Shown here piece after piece: positions 25,441 through 34,124 of a stretch of DNA of 64,000 bases. Numbering within the stretch: position 1 is the first letter of the stretch; the number at the start of each line of letters is the position of its first letter. The notes under the pieces were generated by a model, which was not told where the DNA came from, did no database searches, and saw only the letters and a list, made by a program, of their open reading frames with translations. This stretch comes from Ktedonosporobacter rubrisoli. GTDB lineage: Bacteria; Chloroflexota; Ktedonobacteria; Ktedonobacterales; Ktedonobacteraceae. The position numbers and the translations under genes are program-made. The DNA lies in the NCBI RefSeq assembly GCF_004208415.1, contig NZ_CP035758.1, forward strand, positions 496,001 to 560,000. Reading direction: 5' to 3'.

Positions 25441-26934
25441 TCAAGCAAACCTTCCCAAGCCGGCTGCCTCCAACGCTCTCGCCAGCTTGTCGATACCTGC
25501 GCGTATCTCTTGCGGGCCAACGCTGGCATACCCAAGCAGCAGGCCACCCGAAGGCTGTGGAAGAAGGGCATGGGCAGAAAGAGGTACTGTGTCAATCTCA
25601 TGTGCCTGGGCAAGGCGCCACACCTGCCGATCATCTACACCCTCAGGAAGCCAGCCCATGACATGTAATCCGGTCGGCGTAGGCTCAATCGAGAGCGCAC
25701 CAGCCAGCTTATGCCGCGCAGCCTCAATAAGGGTGGCTTGGCGCTCTTCATAAATCTGTTTCATGCGTCGAATATGACGTCCAAAATGCCCTTCGTTGAA
25801 AAATGCGCTTAGAACTATCTGCTCCATTACTGCCGGCGAGCGCTCGATAGCCTCCCTTCCCCGCGCAAATACCTCTACAAGGGCCTTGGGAACTATCAGA
25901 TAGGAGAGGCGAAGAGCCGGGAAAAGAACCTTGCTAAAGGTCCCCATATAGAGCACGCGCCCGCTCCGATCCAATCCCTGTAATGCGATCAGTGGCCGTT
26001 CACCGTAGCGATACTCGCTATCATAATCATCCTCTAAAATCCAGGATCTGGTTCGTGTGGCCCAGTCAAGCAGAGCCAGGCGGCGGGCCAGGCTCATCGC
26101 CACGCCCAGCGGATATTGATGCGACGGAGTTACATAGACAAGGCGAATTTGCGACTGATTTTCTAGCTCTTCAACCCGCAAGCCATGCTGATCTACGGCA
26201 ACAGGGATTGGAGATGCTCCGGCATCGGTAAGGGCATCGCGAACTGCTGGATAACCAGGATCTTCAACGCAGACCCGCGCACCCGGATCAAGCAGGATCT
26301 TGCTTACCAGGGCAACCGTTTGCCGCATACCGGTCATTACCAGCACTTGCGCGGGCTCACAATTCATGCCGCGAACCGTCTTCAGATAACTGGCGATGGC
26401 CTGGCGCAAGGGCCAGTAGCCCTGTGCTTCGCCATACGTCAGCAGTTCGGGCCTTGCCGTGCGCCACGCTTGAGCTGCAAGCCTTGCCCACAGATCGGTG
26501 GGAAACTCTGCAAGCGCTGGTATACCCAGTTGGAAAGCTCGCATGCGCGGTCCGGCGAAATGCCGATCCTCACGAAGAGCCAGGGAGGCACCCCACTTCG
26601 AAAGCTCAGGTTGTGCAGAGCTTGTTGGGATAACTTTACTTGCCCGGCCTACTTGAAGCACATCCTCTGGCAATACGTCTGCCACATAGGTGCCCGAGCC
26701 AATCTTCCCTTCCAGGTAGCCTTCAGCGATGAGTTGCTCAAAAGCATTCACCACTGTCTTGCGCGAAACACCCAGTTCTTCCGCCAGTCTGCGCGTCGGA
26801 GGCAAACGCGTCCCTCCCTCAAGCTGGCCGGCGAGGATAGCAGAGCGCAGAGCAGCATAGAGCTGACGAAAAAGTGGCAAAGAGTCCCGCCCATCCAGGG
26901 CAATATGAAGTCTAGCCACAAGCGATCCTGGCAT
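25441..26934 (-). CDS. MocR-family regulator: GntR HTH fused to aminotransferase (PdxR-like)
   Basis: A 497-residue MocR protein. The GntR winged helix is at about 15-80 (PLFRQLYAALRSAILAGQLE, later RRLAEELGVSRKTVVNAFEQ). The fold-type I aminotransferase domain follows, with PLP contacts in VCVEDPGYPAVRDAL, WILEDDYDSEYRYGE and the Schiff-base Lys in MGTFSKVLFPALRL. MocR proteins use PLP or a PLP adduct as a sensor and usually regulate vitamin B6, GABA or amino-acid genes. I start at ATG 26934 because GAAGGGG lies 8 bp upstream. It is divergent from the M32 peptidase-LysE operon, its likely target. Confidence 0.92.
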   Translation of the reverse strand: MPGSLVARLHIALDGRDSLPLFRQLYAALRSAILAGQLEGGTRLPPTRRLAEELGVSRKTVVNAFEQLIAEGYLEGKIGSGTYVADVLPEDVLQVGRASKVIPTSSAQPELSKWGASLALREDRHFAGPRMRAFQLGIPALAEFPTDLWARLAAQAWRTARPELLTYGEAQGYWPLRQAIASYLKTVRGMNCEPAQVLVMTGMRQTVALVSKILLDPGARVCVEDPGYPAVRDALTDAGASPIPVAVDQHGLRVEELENQSQIRLVYVTPSHQYPLGVAMSLARRLALLDWATRTRSWILEDDYDSEYRYGERPLIALQGLDRSGRVLYMGTFSKVLFPALRLSYLIVPKALVEVFARGREAIERSPAVMEQIVLSAFFNEGHFGRHIRRMKQIYEERQATLIEAARHKLAGALSIEPTPTGLHVMGWLPEGVDDRQVWRLAQAHEIDTVPLSAHALLPQPSGGLLLGYASVGPQEIRAGIDKLARALEAAGLGRFA

Positions 26935-26958
26935 TGAAACATCCCCTTCATATAAAAT

Positions 26959-26977
26959 TGGTATCCACACTTTACCA
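26959..26977. promoter_or_regulatory. Inverted repeat between MocR and M32 peptidase genes
   Basis: TGGTA-N9-TACCA lies 24 bp upstream of the MocR start, in the shared intergenic region with the divergent peptidase-LysE operon. It is a candidate MocR site, modest because the arms are only 5 bp. Confidence 0.35.
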
Positions 26978-27155
26978 CAAAATGGAGCTTGTAGGGAGAT
27001 CATTTGCCATCTAAACTTTGAGCAGCATCAAGTCTTGCCGTGGCAAAGTCAGAGGCATAGATCGTCAATCGGGACCTCTTCTTCGAGGCCCGCCCGGAAA
27101 GATCTATTCCTGGGCTCGCTTACAGGTATTCGAAGCATACATAAGGGGAATTTTC

Positions 27156-28712
27156 ATGCCAGAAAATGCACAGAAAGCCATCCACATCACAAAAAGCCAG
27201 CCGCATATCAACGAATTGCTTCACCAGCTCCAGGAAGTAGTCGATCTCCAGGCAATCTTTGAGCTGGCAGATTGGGACGCTCAATCCGCTCTACCCGATG
27301 GAGCAAGAGAAGCTCGTGCCCATCAAATGGCCTTGCTTCAGGCCCTCATTCATGAACGATTAGCCTCGCCACACCTGGGAAAACTCTTAGGCGCTTTAGA
27401 AAAGCTGGCCCCAACTGTTTCTTTTAGCGCAGCAGAGCAAGGCCTGCTTCGGCAAGCGGTTCGCTTGCATCATCAAGCAACCTGCCTACCTGTTCAGCTC
27501 ATCAAGGAAATCGAGCAGACTCGCATCATCTGCGAGAATGCCTGGAAGCATGCGCGAACCCATAATAACTTTGCCGAGTTTGCTCCATACTTAGAGCGTA
27601 TGCTCACGCTCCAGCGCAAAAAAGCTGACCATCTTGGCTGGCAAAGCGAGCGCTATGATGCGCTACTGGATCTCTATGAGCCAGGCTGCAGCGTGCACAG
27701 ATTTGAAAAGCTTGTAGCTCCAATTCGTCAAACCTGCATGGCTCTTTTAGAGCAGATACAGGCAAAATCACAGCAGAGCGAGAGCAGCATGTTTCAGCAA
27801 GATTACCCTCAGGAGCGCCTTAAGCAACTGGCCGGCCTCCTCCTTGCAAGCATCAACTATGACCATGCACGTGGTCAGCTGGGCAACTCGGCCCATCCCA
27901 TGACCACTAGTCTTAGCGCGCCCGTCGATGTACGTTTGAGCGTGCGCAGTAGTGATCTGCTCTCTCTGGTCACTTCGACGTTGCATGAAGGTGGACATGC
28001 TCTGTACGCGCAAGGCATGGCGCGGGAGCTGCTCCGCACCACCCTGGCGAGCAAACCCTCACACGGAATTGACGAATCGCAATCGCGCCTGTGGGAAAAC
28101 GCGATCGGGCGTAGTGATGCGTTCTGGCAAGGCCAGTATCAAAGCCTACAAGCTGTCTTTCCCCAGCCCTTTAGAGAGATCCCCGTCAACGATTTTGTGC
28201 GCGCCCTGAATCAGGTCAGGCCGGGGCCGATTCGCACAGTTGCCGATGAAGTGTGCTACAATCTGCACATTTTCGTGCGCTATGAGCTGGAGCGAGGCAT
28301 GATCAATGGAGATATAGCTGTTGAGTCGTTGCCGCGCCTGTGGAACGAAAAATACCGCACCTATCTCGGCATTGAGCCAGAGAGCGACGCTAACGGAGTG
28401 CTTCAGGACATCCACTGGACCAGCACCTTTGGCTACTTCCCAACGTACACCCTTGGCAATCTCTACGCTGCCCAGATCTTCCACGCCCTGCGCACTGCCA
28501 TCCCTGAGATCGAACCGCGTCTGGCCAGCGGCGAAACTGCGTTTATCCTGGAATGGCTCCAGGAGCACATGTATCGCTTTGGCGCCATCTATGGACCGGA
28601 AGAGCTGATGGTGCAGGTGAGCGGTGAAGCTCCCAATCCACGCTATCTCACCGAGTACCTGACCCACAAATTCAGCAAGCTCTATCAGCTTGAGGCAGGA
28701 GAAGAACAATAA
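27156..28712 (+). CDS. M32 family metallocarboxypeptidase (Taq type)
   Basis: A 518-residue cytoplasmic zinc (or cobalt) carboxypeptidase that removes C-terminal residues from peptides. The zinc site is the HEGGH motif in STLHEGGHALYAQGM, and downstream the family-typical DESQSRLWENAIGRSDAFW supplies the third ligand region. I start at ATG 27156 after AAGGGGA; an upstream frame to 27018 lacks a ribosome-binding site. The stop codon overlaps the LysE start by one base (TAATG), so translation is coupled. Peptidase plus amino-acid exporter under a MocR regulator suggests peptide turnover with export of excess amino acid (inference). Confidence 0.92.
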   Translation: MPENAQKAIHITKSQPHINELLHQLQEVVDLQAIFELADWDAQSALPDGAREARAHQMALLQALIHERLASPHLGKLLGALEKLAPTVSFSAAEQGLLRQAVRLHHQATCLPVQLIKEIEQTRIICENAWKHARTHNNFAEFAPYLERMLTLQRKKADHLGWQSERYDALLDLYEPGCSVHRFEKLVAPIRQTCMALLEQIQAKSQQSESSMFQQDYPQERLKQLAGLLLASINYDHARGQLGNSAHPMTTSLSAPVDVRLSVRSSDLLSLVTSTLHEGGHALYAQGMARELLRTTLASKPSHGIDESQSRLWENAIGRSDAFWQGQYQSLQAVFPQPFREIPVNDFVRALNQVRPGPIRTVADEVCYNLHIFVRYELERGMINGDIAVESLPRLWNEKYRTYLGIEPESDANGVLQDIHWTSTFGYFPTYTLGNLYAAQIFHALRTAIPEIEPRLASGETAFILEWLQEHMYRFGAIYGPEELMVQVSGEAPNPRYLTEYLTHKFSKLYQLEAGEEQ

Positions 28713-29362
28713 TGCATGCGCTCCCAACAGTAACAACCATCCTTGCTTTTCTGGCCGCCGGGCTCGGCCTCGTCCTCATTCCTGGCCCCAACATGCTTTA
28801 TATCATCACGCGCAGCCTTGCCCAGGGCAGACGTGCAGGGCTAACCTCAGCGCTTGGCGTGGAAACCGCAACGCTCGTGCATATAATGGTAGCGGCTCTG
28901 GGCATCTCAGCTTTGTTGCTCTCATCAACGCTGGCCTTCTCGCTTGTGAAATATGGAGGCGCTATCTATCTGGTGCTCCTTGGCCTCCATACCATATTCA
29001 TGCATAAGCAGGAACAGACAGAGATCCGCTTGAGCGAAAGCTCGTTCTTGCGCGTCTTCCTACAAGGCATGCTGGTGAATGTGTTGAATCCGAAAACCGC
29101 GCTCTTCTTTTTCGCTTTCTTTCCGCAATTTCTCGACCGAACAAGTGGAAACATCAGCGGCCAGGTCTTTTTTCTTGGCGCCTTATTCTTTCTTCTCGCC
29201 CTCTGCTGTGACTGCCTGTATGCTCTGCTGGCAGGAACAGCGGGCAAATGGGTCAAAGGAAACAGGCACATGCAGAGACTTACCCCCATTGTGGCGGGTG
29301 GCATCTATGTGCTGCTCGGGTTCCTGACAATCCTGCTCAGCCTGGGAAACAGCCGGATCTAA
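28712..29362 (+). CDS. LysE-family amino-acid exporter
   Basis: A 216-residue membrane protein with six predicted helices. The N-terminus (GLGLVLIPGPNMLYIITRSL, then AQGRRAGLTSALGVE) is the LysE/RhtB signature. Proteins of this family export lysine, homoserine, threonine or other amino acids by proton exchange. It overlaps the carboxypeptidase by one base, so it is in the same operon. The substrate is not predictable from sequence. Confidence 0.9.
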   Translation: MHALPTVTTILAFLAAGLGLVLIPGPNMLYIITRSLAQGRRAGLTSALGVETATLVHIMVAALGISALLLSSTLAFSLVKYGGAIYLVLLGLHTIFMHKQEQTEIRLSESSFLRVFLQGMLVNVLNPKTALFFFAFFPQFLDRTSGNISGQVFFLGALFFLLALCCDCLYALLAGTAGKWVKGNRHMQRLTPIVAGGIYVLLGFLTILLSLGNSRI

Positions 29363-29717
29363 CCCAGGTCAACGTGCTCCCACTACAGGCCCTGTGTCAC
29401 AGCTGCAACACATTTCCGCTTGTGCAGTTGGCCAGGGCTTGAAACGTCTTGAAAGAGCCTGGCAAACTTTCGTAAAATCTGGTCCTCAGACACCTCCAAT
29501 CAATGCCGGATGAACAGGCAGCACCTCGATGTTCTTGCTTGCAAACAGGATCATTGTAGAAAATGCGCTTGCCATCGTCCTTACGAGTAGAAACAAATTT
29601 CTGCTTAAATGGGGATAGCCAGTCGCCACAAGCCATTACGTATATCTGGGCTCTTATTGGCAAAAATGGCCATATAGTAGGTATCTCAGGCCGGCGCTGT
29701 CTATCCAGGAGGAGCTC
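29363..29717. other. Intergenic region upstream of the split ABC ATPase gene
   Basis: This probably contains the promoter of the original ABC operon. A minus-strand 88-codon frame (29397-29663) has no convincing ribosome-binding site and no recognisable family. AGGAGGAG at 29708-29715 is the ribosome-binding site for ATG 29718. Confidence 0.35.
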
Positions 29718-29765
29718 ATGTCTACGAAGCAGCCTCTTGTAACTCTACAGAACGTACATAAATCA
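29718..29765 (+). pseudogene. 5' fragment of an ABC transporter ATPase gene, severed by an ISL3 element
   Basis: A strong AGGAGGAG precedes ATG 29718, which opens MSTKQPLVTLQNVHKS, the first beta-strand of an ABC ATPase. At codon 17 the frame enters the left terminal repeat of the ISL3-family element and runs by chance into the transposase frame. The missing remainder of the ATPase resumes 2.6 kb downstream at FGKVQAVKGIS (32401 onward). Joined, the two pieces give VHKSFGKVQAVKGISF, a normal ABC N-terminus. Confidence 0.75.
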
Positions 29766-29801
29766 GGCTCTCCCGCGAAACTGGTGCTGCTAGCTTGCTT
29801 T
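29766..29801 (+). repeat. Left terminal inverted repeat of the passenger-bearing ISL3 element
   Basis: Starts GGCTCTCCCGCG and pairs with 32362-32397 with four mismatches in 36 positions. Confidence 0.85.
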
Positions 29802-29879
29802 GCTGCGTCTCATAGATCATCGATGATATACTTCTCAGAAAGAACGGTTTTCCTGCTCATCCACGAGGAGTTTGTGCTG

Positions 29880-31476
29880 ATGGAAATAGCTTCGTTGTTG
29901 TCACTGCCCGCTGGATTGGAGCTTGAGCAGGTGTTCATGGATGATAACGTGCTACGCATGCATGTGGTGGCGACAGCGGGCATGCGTCCCTGCCCCTTGT
30001 GCGCCGAGAATGCCACGCATGTGCGCAGTTACTACACTCGCCTGGTCGCCGATCTGCCCTGTGCCGGTCGGCGCGTTCAGCTCATTCTGCATGTGCGCAA
30101 GTTTCGCTGCGACACCACCTCCTGCCCCCGCAAAGTGTTCGCCGAGCGGCTCGGCCCGTTCATCGAAGCCTGGGCGCGCAAAACCACCCGACTGCGTGAG
30201 GCGATTGAGTCCATCGGTCTCGCCACTTGCGGTGAAGGAGGCGCACGCCTGGCGGATCGGCTGGGTATCGCGACATCGCCCACCACCGTTCTGCGCTGCA
30301 TCATGGCCTTGCCGCTCCCTCCTGTAGGCGCTATCACCCATCTGGGTGTCGATGACTTCGCGCTGCGTCGGGGGCGCACCTACGGCACAGTACTCGTGGA
30401 TCTCCACCGTCACAAGGTGATTGCCCTGCTCCCCGATCGGAAAGGCGAAACCGTCAAAGCCTGGCTGGAGAGCCACCCAGAACTGGAACTAATCAGTCGT
30501 GACCGGGGTGAAGATTACGCAACGGCTGCCAGTCAGGGCGCTCCCCAGGCGGTTCAGACTGCGGACAGGTTTCACTTGTGTAAGAACCTGAGTGAAGCGG
30601 TTGAACAGGCATTGGCGCGGTGCCGAGCAGAGATCCGAAAGAGCCTGAAAACCCAACACAAACCACCGCAAGATCCTCCCCCATCGGCACCAGCTTTGAT
30701 GACCGCTGACGGCAAACCCTACTCAGCGCACCAGCACGAGCGGTATGATCGCTATCAGCAGGTGGTGGAGTTACGCAGGCAGGGGATGACCATCAAAGCC
30801 ATTGCCAAACGCGTCGGTTTGGGCGCACGAACGGTGCAACGCTGGATCACGGACGGACGCTATGTCGAAACCAACTACCATCACCGGCATCGCAGCCAGT
30901 TTGATATCTATGAGGGCTACGTGCGCAGGCGGCTCACCGATGGGGCTCAGAATATTCAACAGATCTGGCGCGAGATCAAAGCCCAAGGCTATTCTCATTC
31001 TGACCGTGCCTTGCGACGTCACCTGGAGGAAGTCGCGTGGGAAAAAGCTCGCAGAGCTTCCAGATCATGGTATCCTGGACCACTTTTCCGCGAAGAAAGC
31101 CGTCTGGCTGTTCGTGCGCCCCTTTGAGAAACTGCAAGCACGTGAGCAGAAAGAACTCCTGGGACTGCGTCAGGCCAGCGCCACCGCAGAAACGATCTCT
31201 CAACTCGTGCAGGAGTTCTTTCGACTGGTGCGCACTCGTCAGGGAACACAGCTTGATTCCTGGATAAGCAAGGTCGAAGCCAGCGGTATTGCAGAACTCC
31301 AACGCTTCGCCAATGGCCTTCAACGGGACAAAGCGGCTGTCCTGGCGGGATTAACGCTCATCCATAGCAACGGACAAACAGAAGGACAGGTTACCCGGAT
31401 TAAGCTCATCAAACGGATGATGTTTGGTCGGGCTGGGTTTGCGCTCCTTCGACAACGCGTGCTCCATGCACTCTAA
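29880..31476 (+). pseudogene. ISL3-family transposase, frameshifted near its C-terminal quarter
   Basis: A DDE transposase of the ISL3 family. It starts at ATG 29880 after GAGGAG with the N-terminal zinc finger CPLCAENATHVRSYYTRLVA followed by DLPCAGRRVQL; then THLGVDDFALRRGRTYGTVL and SRDRGEDYATAASQGAPQAV (catalytic Asp motifs). A helix-turn-helix insert, GMTIKAIAKRVGLGARTVQR, follows. The frame ends at 31127 after unrelated residues. The true C-terminus (HFSAKKAVWLFVRPFEKL to MFGRAGFALLRQRVLH) is in the +1 frame up to 31476. The switch lies between about 31022 and 31075, near a GGGAAAAAG run. The shift is +1, not the -1 used by IS frameshifting, so it is probably a mutation or sequencing error. 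Confidence 0.85.
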
Positions 31477-31498
31477 TTGTGATTCTTCCAATCCTACT

Positions 31499-32251
31499 CT
31501 ACGATGCAGCGGCCTCTTGCAGCACCTGAGCGGCTTCTTCGACCACGGCTTCCCACAATCTCTTTCCTAGTTCAGCACTCGCACACGTCGGATCGCCGAT
31601 CACCCCGGTAGAGGAATAGCGAGCAAAATCCAGGTTGGGATCATTCCAGTCAACCTCTGTGGAACGAGGGTTGATAATGCAGTCTTTTCGGACGGATGCC
31701 GGGCGGAGATAGAGCGAAATGGACGTCGTAAAGCCATCCGCATGCCCGACAGGGATTTCGGGATCAGCTACTCGGCACCAAATTGCATGAAAGGGATGCG
31801 ATGGTAAGAATGCTTGCGCCTGGCCCTGATACCTCTGGTTGAAGCGTTCAACGACCCCGCCCAGAGCATGACCGCCACAACCTCGCCAAATGACCATTCT
31901 CTTAAACCCCTGTGTCACTAATGAGGTCAAGGTCGCTTCGACCAGGGCGTCATGCAAGCTGACGGGGACATCGATAAATCCACTGCCAAAGGCGCGATGT
32001 TCCGGCGTGGGTCCAAAGGGCATCGCCGGTAACACAACAGCCTGGACTCCAGCATCTTGCGCCGCTTTTTCGGCAGCGGCAACCATGAGCGTTTCAGCAA
32101 ACCAGGTGTCAAAATCGACTGACAGGTGAGGGCCTTGCTGTTCAGTACAACCAGTCGGAATGATCGCTAACCAGCCCTGTTGAGCACATGCGCGAATCTC
32201 TTGATAGGTCAAATCACCAAAGCGCCTGCTCTTCTCTTCTCTGAGGAACAT
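31499..32251 (-). CDS. Creatininase-family amidohydrolase, transposon passenger
   Basis: A 250-residue protein of the creatininase family, metal-dependent amidohydrolases that include creatininase, FAPy deaminase and mycofactocin peptidase MftE. Visible ligands: Glu and His in PTGCTEQQGPHLSVDFDTW, the GCGGHALGGV glycine-rich turn, and a late HADGF. It is complete and ends 22 bp from the transposase stop, inside the ISL3 element's inverted repeats, so it moves with the transposon. It has its own promoter with an operator-like dyad. The substrate is unknown. Confidence 0.85.
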   Translation of the reverse strand: MFLREEKSRRFGDLTYQEIRACAQQGWLAIIPTGCTEQQGPHLSVDFDTWFAETLMVAAAEKAAQDAGVQAVVLPAMPFGPTPEHRAFGSGFIDVPVSLHDALVEATLTSLVTQGFKRMVIWRGCGGHALGGVVERFNQRYQGQAQAFLPSHPFHAIWCRVADPEIPVGHADGFTTSISLYLRPASVRKDCIINPRSTEVDWNDPNLDFARYSSTGVIGDPTCASAELGKRLWEAVVEEAAQVLQEAAAS

Positions 32252-32282
32252 GTTTTCTTTCTAACCTCTTTCTCCTTGTTTC

Positions 32283-32318
32283 TGATGAGAAAATATCTCA
32301 TCAGTTTTCCCCTGTCAA
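32283..32318 (-). promoter_or_regulatory. Promoter of the creatininase passenger gene with a dyad over the -10 box
   Basis: On the minus strand TTGACA (32313-32318) and TATTTT (32290-32295) are 17 bp apart. A perfect palindrome, TGATGAGA-N5-TCTCATCA (32283-32303), is centred on the -10 element. A protein bound there would block transcription, so this looks like a repressed promoter. The repressor is not identified. Confidence 0.65.
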
Positions 32319-32361
32319 GTACAGAAAGCTGGCAAAGCGTTTTCTCCATTACATTATTACA

Positions 32362-32397
32362 AAAGCAAGTGAGCAGCACCATTTACGCGGGAGAGCC
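32362..32397 (-). repeat. Right terminal inverted repeat of the passenger-bearing ISL3 element
   Basis: Ends CGCGGGAGAGCC and pairs with 29766-29801. It contains the GTG at 32369, in frame with the downstream ABC ATPase remainder. Confidence 0.85.
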
Positions 32398-33235
32398 TAA
32401 ATTTGGTAAGGTGCAGGCGGTTAAAGGTATCAGCTTTGCGGTCTACCCTGGCGAGCTGCTGGCGCTGCTGGCGCCGAATGGATCGGGAAAAACAACCACA
32501 CTGAGCCTGATGCTGGGTGGTCGCAAGCCTGATCGGGGCGAGATTCGTCTCTTTGGTCTCGATCCTCGTCAGCCGCAGGCGCGTCTGCGCGTTGGTGTCA
32601 CACCGCAAGAAACAAACTTTCCCTGGACATTGCGCGTTGAGGAGATCATTGAGCTCGTCAATGGCCACTTTCCACAGCCTCTGAAAGTCGAAGAACTGGC
32701 GACACGTTTCGATCTTTCCGAGATTATGCACAGGCAGACGGGAGGGCTCAGCGGTGGGCAGAGGCGCAAATTAGCCCTGGCGCTGGCCTTTGCAGGTGGG
32801 CCTGATATCGTTTTTCTCGACGAACCAACTGTCGGCCTGGACGTGGAGGTGCGCATGAGGTTGTGGCAAGAGGTACGCAAGTATTTACAAGGTAGAGGCA
32901 CCGTCGTCTTGACAACGCACTACCTGGAGGAAGCAGAGGCGCTGGCGACCCGCGTACTGATTATGAATAAGGGGCAGGTTATCGACGAAGGAAGTGTAGA
33001 GGAGATCAAGGGACGGGTTGGCCTTAAACATGTGCGCTTCAGGGCCAGTCATCTGCCGGAGCTTGCCGATCTAGCAGTTCTAGAGCGAGCTGAGGACAGA
33101 TATACCGGCTATGTGCAAGATGCAGACGCGCTTGTCCGCAGCCTTGTGCAGCACAATGTAGATTTTCATGGGCTAGAGATTCTGCCGGCCACGCTTGAGG
33201 AAGCCTTTTTACAAATGACAGGAGAGACGAAATGA
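32369..33235 (+). CDS. ABC transporter ATPase, 5'-truncated, possible restart in the IS end
   Basis: This is the body of a drug/lipid-type (DRA/CcmA-like) ABC ATPase. Walker A is LLALLAPNGSGKTTTLSLML, the signature TGGLSGGQRRKLALALAFAG, Walker B DIVFLDEPTVGLD and the switch His in VVLTTHYLEEAEAL. Its native start (29718) was cut off by the ISL3 element. A GTG at 32369, inside the element's right terminal repeat, is in frame and would give 288 residues, replacing the lost 16 with about 11 IS-encoded residues. Whether it is expressed is unknown. Four bases overlap the permease gene (ATGA). Together they form a two-gene exporter. Confidence 0.75.
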   Translation: MSSTIYAGEPKFGKVQAVKGISFAVYPGELLALLAPNGSGKTTTLSLMLGGRKPDRGEIRLFGLDPRQPQARLRVGVTPQETNFPWTLRVEEIIELVNGHFPQPLKVEELATRFDLSEIMHRQTGGLSGGQRRKLALALAFAGGPDIVFLDEPTVGLDVEVRMRLWQEVRKYLQGRGTVVLTTHYLEEAEALATRVLIMNKGQVIDEGSVEEIKGRVGLKHVRFRASHLPELADLAVLERAEDRYTGYVQDADALVRSLVQHNVDFHGLEILPATLEEAFLQMTGETK

Positions 33236-33966
33236 AGCTTACGCTCTTATATTTCAAAGCGGAAACTCTGGGATTACTGCGCATCCCGATGGTAGTTGTG
33301 TTTACGCTTCTCTTTCCTGTCTTGTTCTTCGCTCTCTTTGGCTTACCAGCCGGCGGCGAAACAGAGATTGCGACCATAGAAATGGCCTCCTTTACGATCT
33401 ATGCAGTCCTGGGCATCGCAGTCAATCAGTTTGGGGTCAATATCGCCGAAGACCGCTCGACGAGTTGGGAAAAATTCCTGCATACGCTGCCAGTTTCTCC
33501 CGTCCCCCGTTTCAGTGCCCGCATTCTCACGGCCCTCGTGTTTGCCGGTGTAGCCGGCGGCCTGGTGGTAATATGTGCGCTCATGTTCTCGAAAGCCAGA
33601 ATAGATTCGGGTATCGTATGCCCATTCCTGCTTTATACCCTGCTTGGCAGCATTCCCTTTTGCTTACTTGGAATCTCTATCGGCTACTGGTTTTCGCCAA
33701 AGGCCGCCTTGCCGGTGGGCAATATCCTCTACTTTCTGCTTGCCTTCGCCGGCGGGTTGTGGATACCTCCGCAGGCTTTGCCGCCGTTTATCGCGAATAT
33801 TTCGCCCTATTTGCCAACGCGCGAGTACGGTGAAATCATCTGGAACACCGTTCTGGGAGGAACTCAACATATTGTGCCCTGGCTCTGGCTGTGCTTCTAT
33901 ACGCTTTTGTTTGGCGGGCTGGCCGTCTGGGGCTATCGGCGCGATGAAGGGCAGCGCTATCGCTAA
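33232..33966 (+). CDS. ABC-2 type transporter permease
   Basis: A 244-residue membrane subunit with about six helices and the ABC-2 pattern: an N-terminal helix (MVVVFTLLFPVLFFALFGLP), then the amphipathic DRSTSWEKFLHTLPVSPVPR segment facing the ATPase, and four further helices. It starts inside the ATPase stop (ATGA overlap), so the two are translationally coupled. It should form an export channel with the ATPase at 32369, for a drug, lipid or peptide. Confidence 0.88.
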   Translation: MKLTLLYFKAETLGLLRIPMVVVFTLLFPVLFFALFGLPAGGETEIATIEMASFTIYAVLGIAVNQFGVNIAEDRSTSWEKFLHTLPVSPVPRFSARILTALVFAGVAGGLVVICALMFSKARIDSGIVCPFLLYTLLGSIPFCLLGISIGYWFSPKAALPVGNILYFLLAFAGGLWIPPQALPPFIANISPYLPTREYGEIIWNTVLGGTQHIVPWLWLCFYTLLFGGLAVWGYRRDEGQRYR

Positions 33967-34124
33967 TGGAGACGGTAAGTTCAAAGCAGGGCTGAGCTAT
34001 CAGGCTCGCCTCACACATTCAAGACCCCCATATATCCTGTAGAGGAGATTTTTCCTTGCCTCTGTGCGTTTCAATAGAGGAATATCTATTAAATTCCGCC
34101 CTGTATTTGAGGAAAGGGACTATC

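Larger units (their letters stand above)
29766..32397. mobile_element. ISL3-family element carrying a creatininase-like passenger gene
   Basis: The ends are 36-bp imperfect inverted repeats: left 29766-29801 and right 32362-32397, 32 of 36 positions identical, beginning GGCTCTCCCGCG. Inside are a frameshifted ISL3 transposase (plus strand) and an intact creatininase-family gene (minus strand) ending 22 bp from the transposase stop. The length of 2632 bp is far above the ~2.0 kb of the complete ISL3 element at 39540, and the difference is the passenger gene. The flanks share only TAAAT, so the target duplication has decayed or is imperfect. It disrupts an ABC ATPase gene. Confidence 0.8.

Noticed and set aside
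26185..26937. 250-codon plus-strand frame opposite the MocR gene
   Set aside because: It lies wholly inside the MocR coding region, has no ribosome-binding site and has unnatural composition.
29397..29663. 88-codon minus-strand ORF upstream of the split ABC gene
   Set aside because: No recognisable domain or ribosome-binding site; left as an unproven frame.
31022..31075. Programmed -1 frameshifting in the ISL3 transposase
   Set aside because: The downstream frame is +1 relative to the first, so the slippery A-run would have to shift in the wrong direction.
29718..31127. A single 469-codon transposase starting at 29718
   Set aside because: The first 16 codons belong to the ABC ATPase, and the next codons cross the IS terminal repeat. 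The transposase starts at 29880 behind its own ribosome-binding site.
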